Shown here in pieces: positions 12,393 through 24,940 of a stretch of DNA of 64,000 bases. Both the position numbers and the translations under genes were made by a program. Source of the DNA: Odontesthes bonariensis (Eukaryota > Chordata > Actinopteri > Atheriniformes > Atherinopsidae); contig NC_134526.1 in NCBI RefSeq assembly GCF_027942865.1, forward strand, positions 21,619,784 through 21,683,783, in the 5' to 3' direction. The notes beneath the pieces were generated by a model, which was not told where the DNA came from, ran no database searches, and saw nothing but the letters and a program-made list of their open reading frames with translations. Every line of letters starts with the position of its first letter. Within the stretch, counting starts at the first letter, position 1.

Positions 12393-13692
12393 GTGAGCTT
12401 GCTTTTGTGGTGTTTTCTCAAGCTTTTTCTGTCGAGCTAATGCAGACCGGGAGTGTGGAGCAGGGAGACCGGGGGTCGGTGTAGATAAGTTGAGCAGCCG
12501 CTGTTGTTTGGTTAGCCGCGACCGAGCTAACACTGCAAGCCTTTTGCCCGTACAAGGGGCACTTGGCAAGGCGACTCAATTGCAGCACAGTTTACAAATG
12601 CGTAGACAAAATGCGGGGTTGTGTTTGCCTGCACATTACCAACCATTTCAAAGCGTCTTACGGACAAATACTTGTATTTGGAGGCGGCTTAACCTTGCGC
12701 CAAGCATACTAGTTAACCTCAGCTCGCCAGCTGTGCGTACATATCTGTCAAAATAGGTTATTCTGTCATTTGTAAGATATAAATGTCTATCTAGATTTAC
12801 TTCCCAGAGAATTGTGCGGGCTGGGCTTTGTGTCCCATTATGTTTTCTACATTCACGGTTTTACAGTCGCTGCATTCGAAGTAACACCGGGTAAGTCAGC
12901 TAGCCCCTTCGTAGCTCTTAGCATTAGCAGCAATGCTAATTTGACGACGCAGGTTGCTCGGCGGTTACAGCGGTCAGTCGTCTGGCATTTTGGTCACTTG
13001 CGCCTTATACGCAGCTCTGTAAATGTCGATAAGCACCCACATTTTTGTGGCCATCTTATCATTTACTTGAATTGCTTATTGAAATTGTAAAACCTGCAGA
13101 ATTGTGTTTCGAAGTGAGTGTTCAACGCCCTCTATCGGTGTAAAAAGCATCAACAGATCAACACAAGACCTCCGCTCCTCTGGTTTTGCAGTCATATTCA
13201 CCGTACTTAATGCAGTGAGCCGACGGCAGTGTAAAGGCGACTCAACCGCGTTGTAATTTAATAAGATTATGTTTTTTTTTTTCCAAAAAAAAAAGACATC
13301 CCCTCAAGGCCATGTTTTTTTATTGCTGAACAAACCTCTGGCTCGAGAGAAGCCATGTTGGTTAAGCTGTAAGTCAGGCAACAGCTGAGATAATGGCCGA
13401 TCAGGACCTGAGCTGTAACTTTGACCTACACGCACACTCTCACTCGCTGTCATCTTTACACGATTTCTCTTCACGTTGTAGGGTCCGAGCTTTAAGGGTC
13501 CCCGGTTGTGCATTGCCGTGTTTAGCAGCTCGACCTGCACTTCCACGCAGGCTACCTGCTTTGCACACCGAATTTACTGATGAGTCAGTTTGTTTTTGTT
13601 TGTTTTTTTGTTTTGGGGGTGGTTGCTGGAATGATGCGTTTCATCGTGTGCATTACTGAGATGTTTTGATTACGATGTTGCTCTCAGGACAG

Positions 13693-13723
<31 letters not shown>

Positions 13724-13877
13724 GGTCTTTTTCACTCGTGGCTGCTTTTTCAATGTAAACCGGTAAACTAAAGCAGGCACATGTCCAGGTTAAATAATAA
13801 TTGCGTGTCACTAATGTGACGATTTTGTTTGATGGCAGTGTTCTTTTTTTTTTGTTTGTTTGTTTTTCTCCATTCAG
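12393..13877 (+). other. tnrc6a: Putative intron 1 of tnrc6a, CpG-rich 5' part
   Basis: CpG-richer sequence at about 12,430-13,050 and 13,190-13,560 with no mobile element recognised. Frames such as the one near 13,393 lack splice or protein support. Confidence 0.35.
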
Positions 13878-13929
13878 AGATTTGGAATTGGAAGCTGTTG
13901 CCACCAAAGAAACTGAAGCATCATAACAG
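13878..13929 (+). other. tnrc6a: tnrc6a leader exon 2 (non-coding, ancestral coding frame)
   Basis: A 52-nt exon lies between a strong acceptor (TTTTTCTCCATTCAG) and donor (ATAACAG|GTCAGT). Read with its first base completing a codon, it gives DLELEAVATKETEAS followed by TAA and CAG. This resembles the start of human TNRC6A as I remember it (ELEAKATKDVERN). The in-frame stop means the exon cannot be coding in that frame, so it most likely sits in the 5' UTR. It joins in the same frame (phase 0) to the exon at 19,882. Confidence 0.65.
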
Positions 13930-13949
13930 GTCAGTCTGTCACCATAAAC

Positions 13950-13950
<1 letters not shown>

Positions 13951-13999
<49 letters not shown>
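13951..13999. repeat. (CA)n microsatellite
   Basis: Pure CA dinucleotide repeat of about 24 units, starting 21 bp after the donor of the upstream leader exon. Confidence 0.95.
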
Positions 14000-14003
<4 letters not shown>

Positions 14004-16018
14004 TCACTCGTATTCAGTTATTAGAAGCTGAAGTGCTGTAGGTGTTTTTAACACAAGTTATTACAATTCAGCTGCACACCAAGCTAGTTAGCACATTTTT
14101 TATGATAATGGCCCTCACTTTCAACAGGGTTTTCAGTTAAGAGTCGGTGTACATACGTGCCAGTCTAAGAGCATCAGTTTGCGTCAGTTTTCTGGCTGTT
14201 TCTCTTTAGATTATACAGGACTCTGTGTGGTGTGCTACCGAAGTGGGTGGGTGGGGGTTGTGTGTCTGTGTCTGTGTGTTTGGGGGGGGGGGGGGGCGCC
14301 TCCTGCTTATGCTAGCACATGCAGTTCCGTTTGAATTGAATTGGAGGGTCTGGGTTGGTCTAGGCCACATTGTGCTGATTAAGCTTTGCTGTTTTAAAAT
14401 CGCTAAATGAGAAGCCAGGGTCCTGATGTTTTGTGTGTGTGTGCGTGTAGAGGTGTTTGAGCAGCTCATTGTTGTCATACAGTTGGTTGACACGCAGACA
14501 CACAATAGCGCAACGAACCGCAACTTGTTCATCGCCTCGCTCAAAAGACACAGTTTTAATCTGTTCTCTGTTTTTGGAAGCTCGCATCTCTTGGCAGATC
14601 TAGTTTATCTGCTCAGTTTCCTGAACGGAGCTCTTGTTTTTTTTTTTCTTCTTTCTTGGTTTGATTTTGCTGTAATTGTCGAGACCCACATGATCAACTC
14701 ACCGCTCCTCTGTTAGATGGAATGATGTGCTTTTGTGTTTGGGAATCATTAAAAGAAGATATCTATCCTCCTGCTGTGTGATAGTGATTCGTGGTTTTTG
14801 TGGTTTGGTAAGGTCCTCTGTTATGGTGGTTTGTTTGGGGCCGGTTGCTAAAGCTAGTTTATGTTTCACAGTTTCCGAGCACAGGGCCATATTTTCCAGC
14901 TGTGTGAATGACGGTGAACTGTTGTATTAATACTCTTAATATAAAACAGTTTGGATGAGTTGTCATTTATTTATTTTATTTATCTTTTTTTTTTTTTTTT
15001 TTTTCCAAGGCACGCTGCCGTCAGAGAAGTTTCTGCTTGAGGTCATTCCATCAAAGTTTTTAGGAAGTGTCTTTGTTGTCATGTTCAAAAAGACACTTTG
15101 TCCTTAAGTTAACAGATGGCGTTCTGTGGACGTTTCTGTAGCGGGCAAACAGTATCAGAAATGTGATTCTTTTGAGGCCCTTGTGGGGATTACATTCCTC
15201 TGCGCAAAAACTGAATACATGCACAGCACTCTACTCTGAAGCCCCTTAGCACGAGGAAACCTCAACTGTTAGTCATACTCTAGTCCCCTTTTGTTTTCTG
15301 GAGCCCTGTTCCTTTTTCAGTCTTAACAGGGGGGGGGGGAGAAGAAGAGGAGTGTCATAGGTAATTAGTTTGGAATGTTGCTATTTTACCTTTTGACTCT
15401 ATCACTTTTGGCTATGTGGGCCCTTTTTTATGTTTTATTTTTTTTTTACATAACTTTTCTCTGATCTTGTTGTCGATCTAAACTTTGTTCTTAACAAAGT
15501 GCTAAAGCAAGCGCAACACAAAATGACTCCTAGCTAAAATGGCCAGGCTGAGATTGTCTTGTTTGGAATTTAATACTGCAGTGCCATAAATTCCCAAGAC
15601 GTTGCAACATTTCTCCATTGGCTCTGCATTGGCCGGGGATCAGGTAGTTGACCATTGCCCCTCTGAGCCATTAAGCCACACCTGCAGATGGTCATGAGAT
15701 TGGAACAAGTAAGGACAGCCGTGGAGAATTTGATGCAGTTGACCCTGCGCAGGCTCAGACAGGATGTGAGCCTCGCAAAGCCAGTTTTGCATAAACAAGT
15801 CGTCAGACTGTGGCTCTGCAAGTGCATCTTTAAAGTTTGAATCACAGTGTTAGTGTTTATGTTCAGCTGCATCAAACGGATTCATAGTTTTACAAACTGA
15901 TCCAGGTCCTTTTTTTTTTTTTTTTTTTTTTTTTTACATCCCGTCACATTTACTTTTCAGCTTGCAGAACAACATGTTCCCAAAAATTTACATAATGCTC
16001 CTTTTATTCCTACACTAA

Positions 16019-16399
16019 GGCTACGGCTACACGAAAACGAAACGAGGTTTTTTTTGAAAACGGGTACGAAAATTCTTGCGACCACACGGAAACGCGCTGC
16101 TGTCCAGACGAAAACGATGAAACGATACAGTACACACGCCACTGTGTCACGCCACGCTGTGAGACAATAGAGAAGTGTTAAAATTGGCTCCCAGCGTCAA
16201 CGTGTGACTGACGCAAAAACGTTTTAGCTGTAACAATGGAAACGAAACGAGGCCGTTTTCAAACTTTCCCACTCTGGAACCCGTTTTCAAAAACTATCGT
16301 TTTGGGGTAGTGGGAACGCCGGCTCCGTGTGGCCGCGACAGCGAAACGATAAGAAAAAGTATCGTTTACAGTGAAAAACGTTTCCGTGTAGCCGCAGCC
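16019..16399. mobile_element. PIF/Harbinger-type MITE, copy 2
   Basis: 381-bp element with terminal inverted repeats GGCTACGGCTACACGAAAACG (left) and CGTTTCCGTGTAGCCGCAGCC (right), and TAA duplicated on both sides (16,016-16,018 and 16,400-16,402). Internal sequence such as AAAACTATCGTTTTGGGGTA is shared with the copy at 5361-6000. It is non-autonomous. Confidence 0.8.
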
Positions 16400-18924
16400 T
16401 AAGATTGATGCCACATGTCAACCTTTGCTAAAATAAAAGAAGGTGATTTAATCTTTTAAAACTGTTCCTTTTTTTTTTTTTTTTTTTTTTTTTTAAGTAT
16501 AGCTTGGTTAAATGAAAAACACTGCTGTGAAAGCTGGAAAGTTGAGTTGCTCTTTTCAGAGATATCACATTGCCTTCCTTGATTTGCTTTCACCTGAAAT
16601 GAACTGGCCTCATTTTGACTGCAGCAAACGGATATGATGCAGCTTGGCTGGAGACGTCACATGTTGTCGTCGGCTCCAGGAAGCCTTTGCTGTTGGGATG
16701 TTTGTGGTTAAAAGTACCTGTCGTCTATTAATTGGCGATTACTTTCCTGTGCCGGCCTTGGCGCTGACACGCTTTGAGAACACACTAATGCAAATTAATG
16801 CAAACAATGTGCAAATTAGCCACGCGACTATCCTTCTGGCTTTTGTTCTTCAGGGACAGGCACATCTCAAGTCCTATCAGCTTATGTTTGAGTGTATGTC
16901 TGGTGTACTTTCCTGCAATCGATACAGTCTTTGACTTTGGTTGCTTCAATGGAGGACTACTCCTACGTAATCTTATAGTTTAAATCCTCAGATTTCTGAT
17001 CACCACTTCATGAGAAGCCCTGGTTTATTTTTAGCGTTCCAGCTGTATTTGACAGCAGGCACGAAGAAGTTCACAAAGAGGACAGCTAAGTTTCAACAAG
17101 ATCTCTTCTTTCTTGTGAATCTTGCAAGAGTAGTTGGCTTTGAATCATTCTCTTGACCGTCACAGATCTTTTAAAGTTTTGGAGATATTTGGGGCCAAGT
17201 TGTTGAGGCGTAACTGGGGCAAGTAGTAGACTTTTAGTGACTCAGCATGTTTGAAAGCTTTAATTTTAAATCTGCCCTCACACAGAGCATAACGATACCA
17301 ACACAAGCCGATTAAAGCCTTTTCGCTCTGCTTGTAGTTGCAAGTTTGTCACCAGTGCTCTTGGAAACCACAGCTTCTAAGGATCCCAACTATCTGAGAT
17401 AATCGGGCTTGTTTACAACTTATGATTGGACCACGGGCATCAGACCTCTTTACGGCGGGCCAGTGAACAGGGCTTCCAGCTGTCCCGGCCACGGGTGAAT
17501 TTAGAAGAAAGAAAAAAATGAGACGTTACACTTGGTAAATGTGTGCCTCTGTAGAAAAAGCGAGCCATGTCCATTTGTGTCGTCCTGACCGCAGCATCCT
17601 CAGTGCAAAATAACTTGTGCGTCTGGGGTGTTGTGTTACCATTGTTGTGTCACCGAATCCTTTGGACTGGATGCCGTCAAAAGGCTTTCACGTTGCACTC
17701 GAACCAGATGTTTGCAGGTGTTTGCTGTTTTATTTTTCGACCGGTGAAAAAGGGTTCCAGCGATCTATTTCCAATATTTACTAATCTTTCATCCATCTGC
17801 TTCTAATTTTTTTTTTTTTCCCTCAGTCTCAAAATGTGAATTCATTTATTGACGTTCAACACGCCAAAGATTATATTTAGAGAGTAAATATTTCTGGAGA
17901 GCAGTGCCTTGTCGGCATCCAGCTGATGTGTATGTTAAAGTGAAAGTGTTGCATGTTTTGGTGTTGGCTTGGAGTACGTGTTTACACTCAGATTTGATTT
18001 TCTAGTACCAAGATGTGATAATAGCGAATCGTATAATAACTTTTGTGCACGTGAGACTTAATGGTGATGGAATAAGTTGTATAAAAAGTGTCGGTTGTCG
18101 TGTATTTAAGACAATCGCGGATGGGCGGTTATCGTGTAACCGGCCGTATTTGTTGTTACACATTAACTTTGACTCGGAAAGAGGACAAACGGAAAGCACG
18201 TGGTCGTTGCTTTCAGAAGGAGAGACGAAGTAAATGTGTGGAGGGTATTTTATTTTCAATGTTGAGTTGTTGCTTAATGAGCCAAATGTTGATCAGCAAT
18301 TACTTGTCACGTGATTGGCAAAACTGCTTCATCTTTGTTGTATCCAGTTTCTTTAATGTTTACATGAAACACCTCTGAACTTTGGACTGGTGGTCATATA
18401 AAACAATTAATATGTAGGTATCTGCCAGGGTCACTGCCTTGTCTGTCCTACGTTTGAATTCGCAGATCGAGTGTCAGGTGCTTTATACAGGCTCTTGTAA
18501 CTGAGTAGTTATTTAGTACTGTCTGACAGGAGAATAGGATAAAACCACCACCACCTCCCATTTTATTTTGGGGGAAGGGTGGAGGGGGGGGGGGGGGCTT
18601 GCTCGCAGTGCCCCCCTTCCCTCTCTCAGCTGTAGTTGTTGGGGGAAGGGCATTAGATGCCCCCATTCATGAACAGATGCTGTATGTGATGCGTATGCGT
18701 GCTCTCCAGGAGGGCTCCCACCATGCTCTGCGGTGGTTGTTGAGCCCAGAACCATCTGCTGAGGCACCTGATGGTTGAACGGGTGGGAACCGAGGGGGGA
18801 GGGGGCACATAAAAGGATGTTACAGAGATTTATTTGATTTTTTTTTAAAATCTCGAACAAAGTCGGTTAAAGCAAAAAGCTGTTATCAGTCATTTACACG
18901 TTGATCAGAGTAGTTTTGGTCAGT

Positions 18925-19130
18925 TGGCAGTGTTGGGTTGTGGTTAGAACTGGTGCCTCATAGCTTGGAGGGTCCTTGTTCAGATATCAGCTGGTTCGAG
19001 ATCGGGGGCTTCTCTGTGGGATTTCTCAAGATGCTCCAGTTTCCTCCAGCCGTTCTAACAACTTCTGCTCACATTCTTGTGTGGGTCTGCTTTGGTATAA
19101 TTAACTGGTAATCAGGTATACCAAGCCATT
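18925..19130 (+). repeat. Degenerate tRNA-derived SINE-like repeat
   Basis: The stretch GTGGTTAGAACTGGTGCCTC followed by CTGGTTCGAGATC and a CTCCAGTTTCCTCC block matches, with divergence, a common teleost repeat whose head looks like a tRNA gene (A-box and B-box-like parts). Edges are approximate and no target duplication was found. Confidence 0.55.
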
Positions 19131-19881
19131 CCTGTATTCTAACTGTCCAACAGGGAAATCATCTTTAACGTAAGAGCTGCATGCGCTGCATAGATTAAAC
19201 TCCTCTCACCACAATAGTGCCACAATATTCCTGAGAACCACTGTGCAATTGTGAAGTGAAGATGCTGCCAAATGATTAAGATCTGATGTTGCTACCATCG
19301 TGTGGGAGTCGTTGCAGCATCTTTGTGTGTATGTGCAAACGGAAGGGAAATGCTGTTCAGTAATCTATTTATCGGATTAGACTGCAGCCTGCAGCTCTCT
19401 CCTCGGGGCTAAATGGCACACCCACCAGGGCCAGTGCAGCTAAACTTAACTCTTACTGAGGGATAAGCGACAACCTCCCAAGAACACATTTACAATTAAA
19501 TAAGTTCATCATTCCAGACCTCAAAGAGTAATTTTGTGTTTTCTTTCAGATATTATTAAAAATATTATGACTGAACCTTTGCAGCCCGTTTTGCTTTTCA
19601 TAGTTCTGGTCAAAATCCCGATTGTTTGCATCCAGATTGTTTAGAGTTGGGTTTAGAATATGCAAGGAATCTTCACATCAAAGACGTTTAACTAAATTTC
19701 TTTGAACAGCGTATTTTGTCTGTAAAGAAGCGCATATTTATTAGAAAAACATTTGGATATGCGGTTTGATTTCAGTCCAAAACTTTTGAAAGTTTTCAAG
19801 CTCTTTGTCAGTCACTGTCACAGAAGTTCCATATGAAGAACAGACTATTTAGACTAAAGAATGTCCTCCTGTCGTCTACAG

Positions 19882-19980
19882 GGAACGCACCCACAGAGGG
19901 AAGAACAGTGGATGGAAGAGAGAGAAAGACGGAGAGTGTAACAAGAGAGGAGGATAAGAATCTACAGGACTGGAGAAAAG
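19882..19980 (+). other. tnrc6a: tnrc6a leader exon 3 (non-coding, ancestral coding frame)
   Basis: A 99-nt exon between acceptor CGTCTACAG and donor GAAAAG|GTGAGA, phase 0 at both ends. In the frame inherited from the 13,878 exon it reads GTHPQREEQWMEERERRRV and then TAA. The QREEQWMEERERRR part resembles QEEEQLMEEKKKKK near the human TNRC6A N-terminus (from memory). A short upstream ORF (ATG at 19,912, stop ending 19,941) lies in the same frame. A second frame is open throughout but needs an unidentified upstream start. Confidence 0.65.
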
Positions 19981-20910
19981 GTGAGATGCTTGTTTTAGTG
20001 ATTTTATTTAGTTCAGTAAGTCCCTAATTTGGTGGACAGAATCTCACAATATTTTCTGCCTCTAATAGTTGACACGGTAAGCTCTTGCTCGGCGTTAAGC
20101 CTCACTGCTGGGCTCAAAACGTGAACTGGGAATAATGAATACCCATATTGAGTCATTTAGATGATTATCTTTGTAGATCTTGATGTAAAATAAGTGAACT
20201 CTGGAGCTGTGTGGTCCGTGCTCTTCTTCATTATTTCTGTCTCATTAGTGCAGGGCGCTTTGCTCCAGTGACAAAGCCGGTGTACTCTGCCATGTGACGT
20301 AGTGGTGTTTTCCATTTGAGTTGCTGCTCGTTTCCACTGAGTCCCGTTCTTAGGAACCTGCTGCTGTTACAAGGGAAACCTTCATAGCTGCAGTACGCAG
20401 GAAGTCCATTTTTGACCTTGAGGCTTCTTTTACTCTTTCTTTTGCTTTTGTCCTTTCCATTGCTGCCCTGAGTCGTCAGTTCTGTCTCCTTCTCTCACTC
20501 CTTATATCTGTAGATATTCTCCAGACAGATGTGCATTTCAGACTTGAGTTCTGTTGTATCACACTGTGAGCTGGTGCAACCATTTGCTTCTCCCAGATAA
20601 TGGTTATACAGTAACAAGAGTGTGGTCATTGTCCTTCTGAAAGGCTCCGTCTCTTCTTCTCTAATCTTGGTATAATATGACAGTTTGATCCTACATTAGT
20701 GGAGGACCAGTAAGTTGTTAAGTGGATCATTCACTAATAGTGAAGCCAGTAGTTCTTCAGTTCCAGCTTTTGAAATATTTTCATGAGAAACAATCAGACA
20801 TTTATGGATCAAACATTTTTTTTTATTGAAGTTGAGGCCCGACACATTTGGCCTGTGCCAAGAAGCTGCTTTAAAAAGGTCCTAACCTCAGTTGGTAACC
20901 TCTTTGGTTT

Positions 20911-21768
20911 TAGGGTGACCAGATGAGGTTGGCTGAAATTCGGGACGGGGCGCGCGCGCATGCGCATGCGCGGGTGGGCTGACTTACATGTACAGTAATA
21001 AAATGCTTTGTCGTTGGTGTTCTAGTGTAGATTGGGTATAATTGCAATAAAAGACGCACACTCCGGTAATATCGTGGCAAGTTCCAGTGTATTGGTATAA
21101 CGTACACAGTCCAAAATTCCGGGGTTCATAAAATTAACATTAAAGTTAAAATTAACTTTAACTTTTAACATGACGAACGTACAAAACATCAAAACAGCGT
21201 GTTTCTTCCTACTGTTATGGCATTCGTGCAGTGTAGTTTACTACTAGCATGCAGTTTAACATCAGATTCTCCTCCGTGGGAAACGCCAAACTCCTTCCTG
21301 CACACTTTACAGAACGCCTTAAATTCATCCGTCAATTGTAAGCCATGAATATTTGCCCTCCCATTCCTTCCTGTACCTGCATTGTCGCTTTTGTTTTTTT
21401 GCTTGGTGGTGTGGCTCTTCGTCTGCCATTTCGCTAGCTGTTGTGTGTCAGTGAAAGTGAATTTTCGCGCCGGTCATTGTTCGCGCTTACTGTTGCAATG
21501 GAATGGAATTAGAATGTCCTAAAGATAACAAAATAGATACATTGTAGCCGGGGCAGCACGCAGCCACTTAACATTTGGGGCTGCGCAAGCAAGCAGCCTC
21601 TAGGTGGCACAGACGGCAGTAGCATTAGTTTGAGATGTGTACTTTACCTGGGGTTAAAAAGTAATTATTTGGCATAAGTTTAATTTTCGGGACAAGTACA
21701 GCCAGATTCGGGACAAAAGCTTAGAATTCGGGACTGTCCCGAATTTTTCGGGACATCTGGTCACCCTA
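20911..21768. mobile_element. hAT-type non-autonomous transposon (858 bp)
   Basis: Perfect 15-bp terminal inverted repeats, TAGGGTGACCAGATG on the left and CATCTGGTCACCCTA on the right, are flanked by an identical 8-bp target duplication TTTGGTTT (20,903-20,910 and 21,769-21,776), the hAT signature. Subterminal ATTCGGGAC motifs occur at 20,938, 21,706 and 21,726, with an inverted copy at 21,736 and TTTTCGGGAC variants at 21,684 and 21,745. Such subterminal repeats are typical transposase-binding arrays. No transposase frame is present. The intact termini suggest a fairly recent insertion into the tnrc6a leader intron. Confidence 0.9.
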
Positions 21769-24700
21769 TTTGGTTTAAATGGCTCACTAGCCTTTCTCAC
21801 GTATACGTTTTCAAGCCGGCACCGATGCACCTTTGCTGCGCATCATCTGTGAAAGTGCAGATGCGAGTTGGGGTCCGAAGTTGATCCGCAGCTGGTATCT
21901 TTCTCTGATTGACACGTGTGAATTATGCTCTGATAAAATGTAACCCGAGTGTGAAAGAGGCTCTTTGAGTTTAAAATTTTTTCTTACTTACTTACTTACT
22001 GAAAGTGATGGACATATGCTGCTTAAGCACGATAATTAGCTGGAGTAAACCTAGCTATTGAAGAATTTTCCTTTTATGTTAAGGCAGTTTGTTGTTAAAT
22101 AGATTCAATTTGGGCTAAAATGACTTTGCAGCTCCCCTGCACTGCACTTTAGTTATGGTACAGGAATCTGGCATATGTGCCGGGGATCGGCACAGTACTA
22201 AAAGCAAAGTATAGTTGGCTTCAGCGAGAGGAAAATCCTCTGCCAGGCTAAAAAACATCAACTTCGCAGGAAAATTAAACACAGGTTTTGGCCAGTTATA
22301 GCAATTTGTTGAGCAGATGAAGCAGAAATATGTGGTTAGACAGTTACTTGAAAACCAAATGGATGACTGAATGATGGACAGTCTGATCAAGTCATACCTG
22401 CAGTCTGTTCTTTCATGCACCTTGTCTATGATTTCACTTTGGCATGTGTGGGGGGGCCCCCTCCAAACTCCTCCCAGAGCAGATGCGACAGCGAAGAAAT
22501 GTGACAAGTGCTCTTATCTGCTCCTGCACACACTCACGCCGCACATGTAATCGCCTGCGCTGCACGCTGTTTTGATAGGGCCGCGTTCGTCACCCACACC
22601 TGCACCTCTGTGTCGCAGATCGAGCCTTTTCCTCAATACTTCCCTTTTCTTATTTGGTCTTTGAGTTCGACAAGCGAAAGGTGCAGGTTGTGTGTTTTTC
22701 ACACCCTGGGTTCCCGTCGTCTTAAATGTTTATCCTTGAAGACATTCCCGTAGTTGAGAGGCACTGGTATGTGCTCCAAACACTGATGTCATCTTGCTTG
22801 GACAAGCCCAAAGGAATAAGGAGTGTTCGGGAATGTTCCCTTGACAACGGGGTCTTCCCTAAACAAGAGTTAAGTCAGCTCAAGAAAATGTATTTGGGAT
22901 GGATTTTTTTTCTTCCTGAAAAAGGTTTTTCATTTAACAGTCGTCAAATAGAATAAAAGTTGCCAATAGTTTGGTTATAGCTTAGTATATGTGTATTGGC
23001 ATCCATGATACATTTGTGGCCAAACATATGTGTTGATCTATGAACATAGTTACTTATGATAATGCAGAGCATGCTTTAAACTAAGAAGACTGCTAAAATC
23101 TGCTAAAATCTGGGTGGTTCATTCTGTCCCAACTCTCTCTACTTCTTTGTCTCTGACACACAACTGAGTGTTATACTATGTTTCAATTTAATTTGTATTT
23201 AATTACTATTCCCAGCTAAATTTACAGGTAATGGGGATGTTCCAAAATAAATTAACACTGGTTCAGCAAATATAACAAACTGCTCGGCCCTGCTCGCTCT
23301 ACATCCACAGCTGAAATTTCTCACACAGACACACAAGACTTGTGCTAACAGTGAATTCTTACGGCAGCGGCAGCTCTTCAGGTGAGCCTAATGAGCCGGG
23401 CAGCTTAAACTAATAGTGAATTGGAATACACTTGAAAAAGACTCAGTATTCAGAGACTGTGTTTCTTTTTATGCGATGCACATTATGGAGGAGATGATGG
23501 CCGATGTTGAAAGGTTATTGTACGTAATGACTGAAGTTAAAGGGTTACACATTTTGTGGTCTGCACTATTGACAGCTTGTGTTTTTCCTGTTGCATCGTC
23601 TGTCCTCTGGTCTTTGTTGTCAAAGCAGTTAAAGAAAAGCTATTAAAAAGAAAGAAAAGAGAGAAAAAAAAAGCTTGAAAGTCCAGAATTCCCTGAATTG
23701 CAACACACCGTTAATATTTGAACAATTTACCAGATTCAGCACATAGATGAGTAAAATGCAGTGGTTTAGACATGTGACGTCATTTTCATTATGTTTATTG
23801 TGACATTGTTTGATGAATAGTTCATTCTTGTGACCTTCGTGATGGATTTTCTGTCAAATAGAAGCACACACTGTGTGTGTGACAGACTACAGGCTGTTCC
23901 AAATGTTTACAATGCGGTAATGACTGCTCAGCACTGAAAATGGTGGACACTCTAAACACTGATGCTATCTCGGGAGAAATGCATTCCATAGAACTTTTTT
24001 GTGATATAACGTGTGATGTTGTCTCACTGTGTCGGCCATAACAAATGAAAAGCATCATCCAGGGCAGCAATATTACTCGCAAAAGTGAAACGTGCTCGAT
24101 CTTCTCAGAGCTGCAGCACTACATTGTTAACATCCGACGACGATGAACATTTCCATGTATCAGGAACGTTTGAGACTCTACGTCTACACCACTGATGTTT
24201 TTTGCCGTCGCAGCAATCCCTCTATCCTTCAGCCTCCTTTTCTCACTGCGTCATTTTGCATCAATGTTGAAACTGAGGTTATGTGCCTTTTTTTTTTTTT
24301 TTTACAGCTGAATTAACTTTTTAGATTCTCCATAACTGTAAACGTGACGCACACTGCCTTTTCTTTTTCTTTAACATAACTTTTCTCTGAGGGCACGTTG
24401 TGTTGTACCGTGATGCAAATGATGTTTAAAAATACGTCGGGTTTTGGGAAGAAAGCACAGTGCTTCAAATAGATTTTCCTGTTGCATAGCAACAGCAGGA
24501 CACACGAAGAAAGCTTTGAGCTAGATACAATGTTTAGTTGACAGCCACTGCACCCCAGACTTTTTAGATATTTAGTGTGGTCAAATGAAACCTGGAACGC
24601 TCACATAAAACATTATTGCATTAGAAATGGCTAATGCTGTTATGCAGACATTACCTCTACAGTAAACACACAGTTGTACTTTTCTCATTCTGTCAGTCGA

Positions 24701-24785
24701 AAGGAGGTGTGGTGACACCGATGCTGGATGAAAATGCAACGAGTGTTTGAAATTTTCTTCAGGAAAGACATGTTGACTAAATAAT

Positions 24786-24866
24786 TTGCCAGCAAATAGT
24801 CCGGAAATCAATCTTATTGAAAAATTATGGCGGAATTTGGAGGAGAAAAGGTCCATAAACAAGAAA
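24786..24866 (+). mobile_element. Tc1/mariner transposase fragment
   Basis: The translation PANSPEINLIEKLWRNLEEK matches the pattern around the third catalytic residue of Tc1 transposases (family form about P-D-L-N-P-I-E-N-L-W). No continuous upstream transposase frame is present and the sequence passes directly into a GT/TA microsatellite. It is a relic. Confidence 0.7.
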
Positions 24867-24870
24867 AATT

Positions 24871-24883
24871 GTGTGTGTGTGTG

Positions 24884-24937
<54 letters not shown>
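24871..24937. repeat. Compound (GT)n(TA)n microsatellite
   Basis: A GT run at 24,871-24,884 passes into a long TA run ending near 24,937. Confidence 0.95.

Positions 24938-24940
<3 letters not shown>

Larger units (their letters stand above)
13930..19881 (+). other. tnrc6a: Putative intron 2 of tnrc6a
   Basis: Six kilobases with no coding exon seen. Besides the listed microsatellite, MITE and SINE it contains a G-run at 14,282-14,296, T-runs near 15,910-15,934 and 16,470-16,494, and a G-run near 18,585-18,597. The open frames inside are not supported by splice sites or recognisable domains. Confidence 0.45.
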
